From NCBI GenBank assembly GCA_037147235.1, contig JBAWVO010000164.1:1-14547 (forward strand): a stretch of 14,547 nt of DNA, written 5' to 3'. Made by a program: the position numbers and the translations under genes. Below, piece by piece: positions 12,980 to 14,547 of this stretch. The notes under the pieces were generated by a model. The model ran no database searches and was not told where the DNA came from. It saw nothing but the letters and a program-made list of their open reading frames with translations. The stretch's first letter is position 1, and each line of letters starts with the position of its first letter. This DNA is from JANXQG01 sp037147235 (GTDB lineage Bacteria > Planctomycetota > Planctomycetia > Pirellulales > Thermoguttaceae).

Positions 12980-14547
12980 TCACTGGACCCCCATTCCTAT
13001 GCCGTAGAAGTCGATTTTTGAGTCTTTGCCAAGTTCCAGGACGGCCGTGTAGGAACCCGAATCCGAGTAGCCTTTTGCTTGACGGTCGTTGGGAGTTTCC
13101 ATGACTGGTGAAGATATCTTTGTGATCTTCGTGTCGTCCTTGCCGAACCACTCTCCTTGCGAAACAACTTTTCCTGTGTTGTCGACGACCACAATGCGTG
13201 CCGTTCCTTTTTCGATGACTGCTGCCGCTGCGATCTTGATTTGCTTTCCTTCAAAGGCATCGCCGATGGGATAACGAATCGTCCCGCCATTGGGTGCGTT
13301 CACCGCGGTAGAGATGTCATTGCCGGTATAGGTACCGCCGTTGGCTTTCACATCGGAGTAGTCAACCATCTTGTCGTCAGCCGGTGCAAAGTCCCCTTCG
13401 GAACTGGCTATAGTATTTACTAATTCCTCACGGTGGTTGTCGGCATTTTGTTGGTATTGTTGGGCTTTAGCTATCTGGCGATCGTAGGGATACTTCACCG
13501 CTTCCATCCACGGTCGCCCAGCCTCTCGGCGAATGTTGGTGTCGGCGATAACTCCGGTTTTGTTGGCATCTCGCGGGAAGTTCTTCCACTGCTTCGATGT
13601 GTTTTCCGGCAGGTACTTGGTCTTATTGCCGACCCAAGGGCCGAGCAGTGGAGCCTTCTCCTTGACGGTATTCCCGGCGGCAGTGCCCTTCTCCCAGATT
13701 GTTTGGACTGCCGAGCCACCCTTCTCCTTCATATAGTTCCAATTTCCCTTACTACCGCCGCCATTGAATGTCGTCGTAGGGTTGCCTGAGGATATACTCG
13801 CTACTTTCCCAGCTTCGTTCCTCGCCCAGTTCACTCCGGCAGTTGACTTGTCAAGGATCGTTTTCCCCGTGCTGCCGACCTTGTTCGTGACCGAAGCGAT
13901 TTCCGTGTTCATAATACCGCCAGCATTCTGAATGGTTGTCGTGGTAACCGTATCGCCTTTGACCGTTTTCACTACATTACCAACACTGTTTTTACCGAGA
14001 TTGGCGAGATCACTGGCACCGTCTTTGAACTTGTTGCCGAGATCCGCGGCACTATTGCTGAGATCCCCCATACTCAGGTTAAATCCTTTTGTAGCATTAG
14101 TACGTTGAGCCGCCGACTTTCCAATCTTGCTTCCGGCGTTCGTGGCCAAGGCAGTTTTCGAGGTGGTCGATGATTTGATTTTGCCGGAGGAAGTTTTGGC
14201 TGTCGAGTTGGCCTTGCTGATCGGACGGTTACCGGCCGTCTTCAGGTTGCCGGTGGACTTGCCCAGTGCTTCCTTGGAACTGGCAACGAACTTATTGCCC
14301 GTTCGACTAGGCTTGCGGACGTACTTGTTAACCGCACTGCTGGGTTTGTTGCGAGTGTTGGCGCGATTGGCGTAATTGTTACTCGTTCCGCTAGGTTTGC
14401 GAGTGTTGGCGCGATTGGCGTAATTGTTACTCGTTCCGCTAGGTTTGCGAGTGTTGGCGCGATTGGCGTAATTGTTACTCGTTCCGCTAGGTTTGCGAGT
14501 GTTGGCGCGATTGGCGTAATTGTTACTCGTTCCGCTAGGTTTGCGAG
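12980..14547 (-). CDS. Large repeat-containing cysteine-free protein (3' part only)
   Basis: The reading frame is open from the window edge to the TGA at 12982-12980, so 521 residues are seen and the N-terminus is missing. It does not start at the TTG near 14149: the frame continues through the repeats. The first 65 or so residues are four perfect copies of RKPSGTSNNYANRANT, then two shorter related units (RNKPSSAVNKYV, RKPSRTGNKFV). A long Lys/Ser/Thr/Asn/Gly-rich region with scattered NK, KVG and SAA words follows, with amphipathic 11-residue-like spacing (SMGDLSNSAADLGNKFKDG, DLANLGKNSVGN). A more ordered C-terminal part (from about 400) is rich in beta strands (TIRYPIGDAFEGKQIKI, ARIVVVDNTGKVVSQGEW, GSYTAVLELG) and looks like a small beta-sandwich. 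There is no Cys. It could be a surface or fibrous protein; function is unknown. Confidence 0.75.
   Translation of the reverse strand, partial: RKPSGTSNNYANRANTRKPSGTSNNYANRANTRKPSGTSNNYANRANTRKPSGTSNNYANRANTRNKPSSAVNKYVRKPSRTGNKFVASSKEALGKSTGNLKTAGNRPISKANSTAKTSSGKIKSSTTSKTALATNAGSKIGKSAAQRTNATKGFNLSMGDLSNSAADLGNKFKDGASDLANLGKNSVGNVVKTVKGDTVTTTTIQNAGGIMNTEIASVTNKVGSTGKTILDKSTAGVNWARNEAGKVASISSGNPTTTFNGGGSKGNWNYMKEKGGSAVQTIWEKGTAAGNTVKEKAPLLGPWVGNKTKYLPENTSKQWKNFPRDANKTGVIADTNIRREAGRPWMEAVKYPYDRQIAKAQQYQQNADNHREELVNTIASSEGDFAPADDKMVDYSDVKANGGTYTGNDISTAVNAPNGGTIRYPIGDAFEGKQIKIAAAAVIEKGTARIVVVDNTGKVVSQGEWFGKDDTKITKISSPVMETPNDRQAKGYSDSGSYTAVLELGKDSKIDFYGIGMGVQ
14351..14547 (-). repeat. 48-bp perfect tandem repeats inside the coding frame
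   Basis: Four complete copies of a 48-bp unit at 14351-14398, 14399-14446, 14447-14494 and 14495-14542, plus five bases of a fifth, are identical base for base. Each encodes one 16-residue unit (RKPSGTSNNYANRANT on the minus strand). The array continues beyond the window, so the total copy number is unknown. Identity at synonymous positions shows recent expansion or homogenisation. Confidence 0.95.

Noticed and set aside
14351..14547. CRISPR array
   Set aside because: The 48-bp units are directly adjacent with no unique spacers, and they are in frame with a long coding sequence.

Overview
The window looks like a chromosomal fragment of a planctomycete (Pirellulales-like). The evidence is an outer-membrane beta-barrel protein of the planctomycete BBP7 type, two PEP-CTERM sorting-signal remnants (VPEPG or EPS, then a hydrophobic stretch and an Arg-rich tail), and several large secreted proteins with signal peptides that resemble nothing outside that group that I can name. 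Genes are sparse, point in both directions and are separated by decayed DNA. No rRNA, tRNA, CRISPR array, transposase or phage gene is visible.

Layout. 41-1006 (+) is a BBP7-like barrel gene that lacks a signal peptide and may be broken at its 5' end. About 1000-2600 is a gene graveyard. It holds a PEP-CTERM tail, a 114-bp inverted-repeat element (1321-1434), an orphan minus-strand terminator hairpin (1729-1752), a stub that keeps only a start and a PEP-CTERM end (2010-2119), and a signal-peptide stub (2185-2274). A small four-helix membrane protein follows (3056-2598, minus). A LolD/MacB/YbbA-type ABC ATPase (3374-4105, +) is followed with a TGATG overlap by a ruined permease reduced to its two ends. 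Converging on it is an intact 835-residue duplicated-FtsX (YbbP-like) permease (6759-4252, minus). Divergent from that permease is a ketoacyl synthase III-like enzyme (7018-8064, +) with an intact Cys-His-Asn triad. Next come a second small membrane protein with a near-consensus promoter (8734-8270, minus), a 544-residue secreted probable outer-membrane protein with a strong terminator (9164-10798, +), a 603-residue secreted protein of unknown function (12755-10944, minus), and the 3' part of a large repeat-bearing protein (14547-12980, minus) that runs out of the window and carries perfect 48-bp tandem repeats.

How they work together. The ABC ATPase and the convergent permease plausibly form one exporter or lipoprotein/lipid-releasing complex, although they are on opposite strands. 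The ketoacyl synthase shares the permease's upstream region and could make or modify a fatty-acyl product; a link between the two is inference only. The other intact genes look like independent cell-envelope genes. I see no clear multi-gene defence or biosynthetic system. The most distinctive signals are the two terminus-only gene stubs, the inverted-repeat element, and the perfect 48-bp in-frame repeats.
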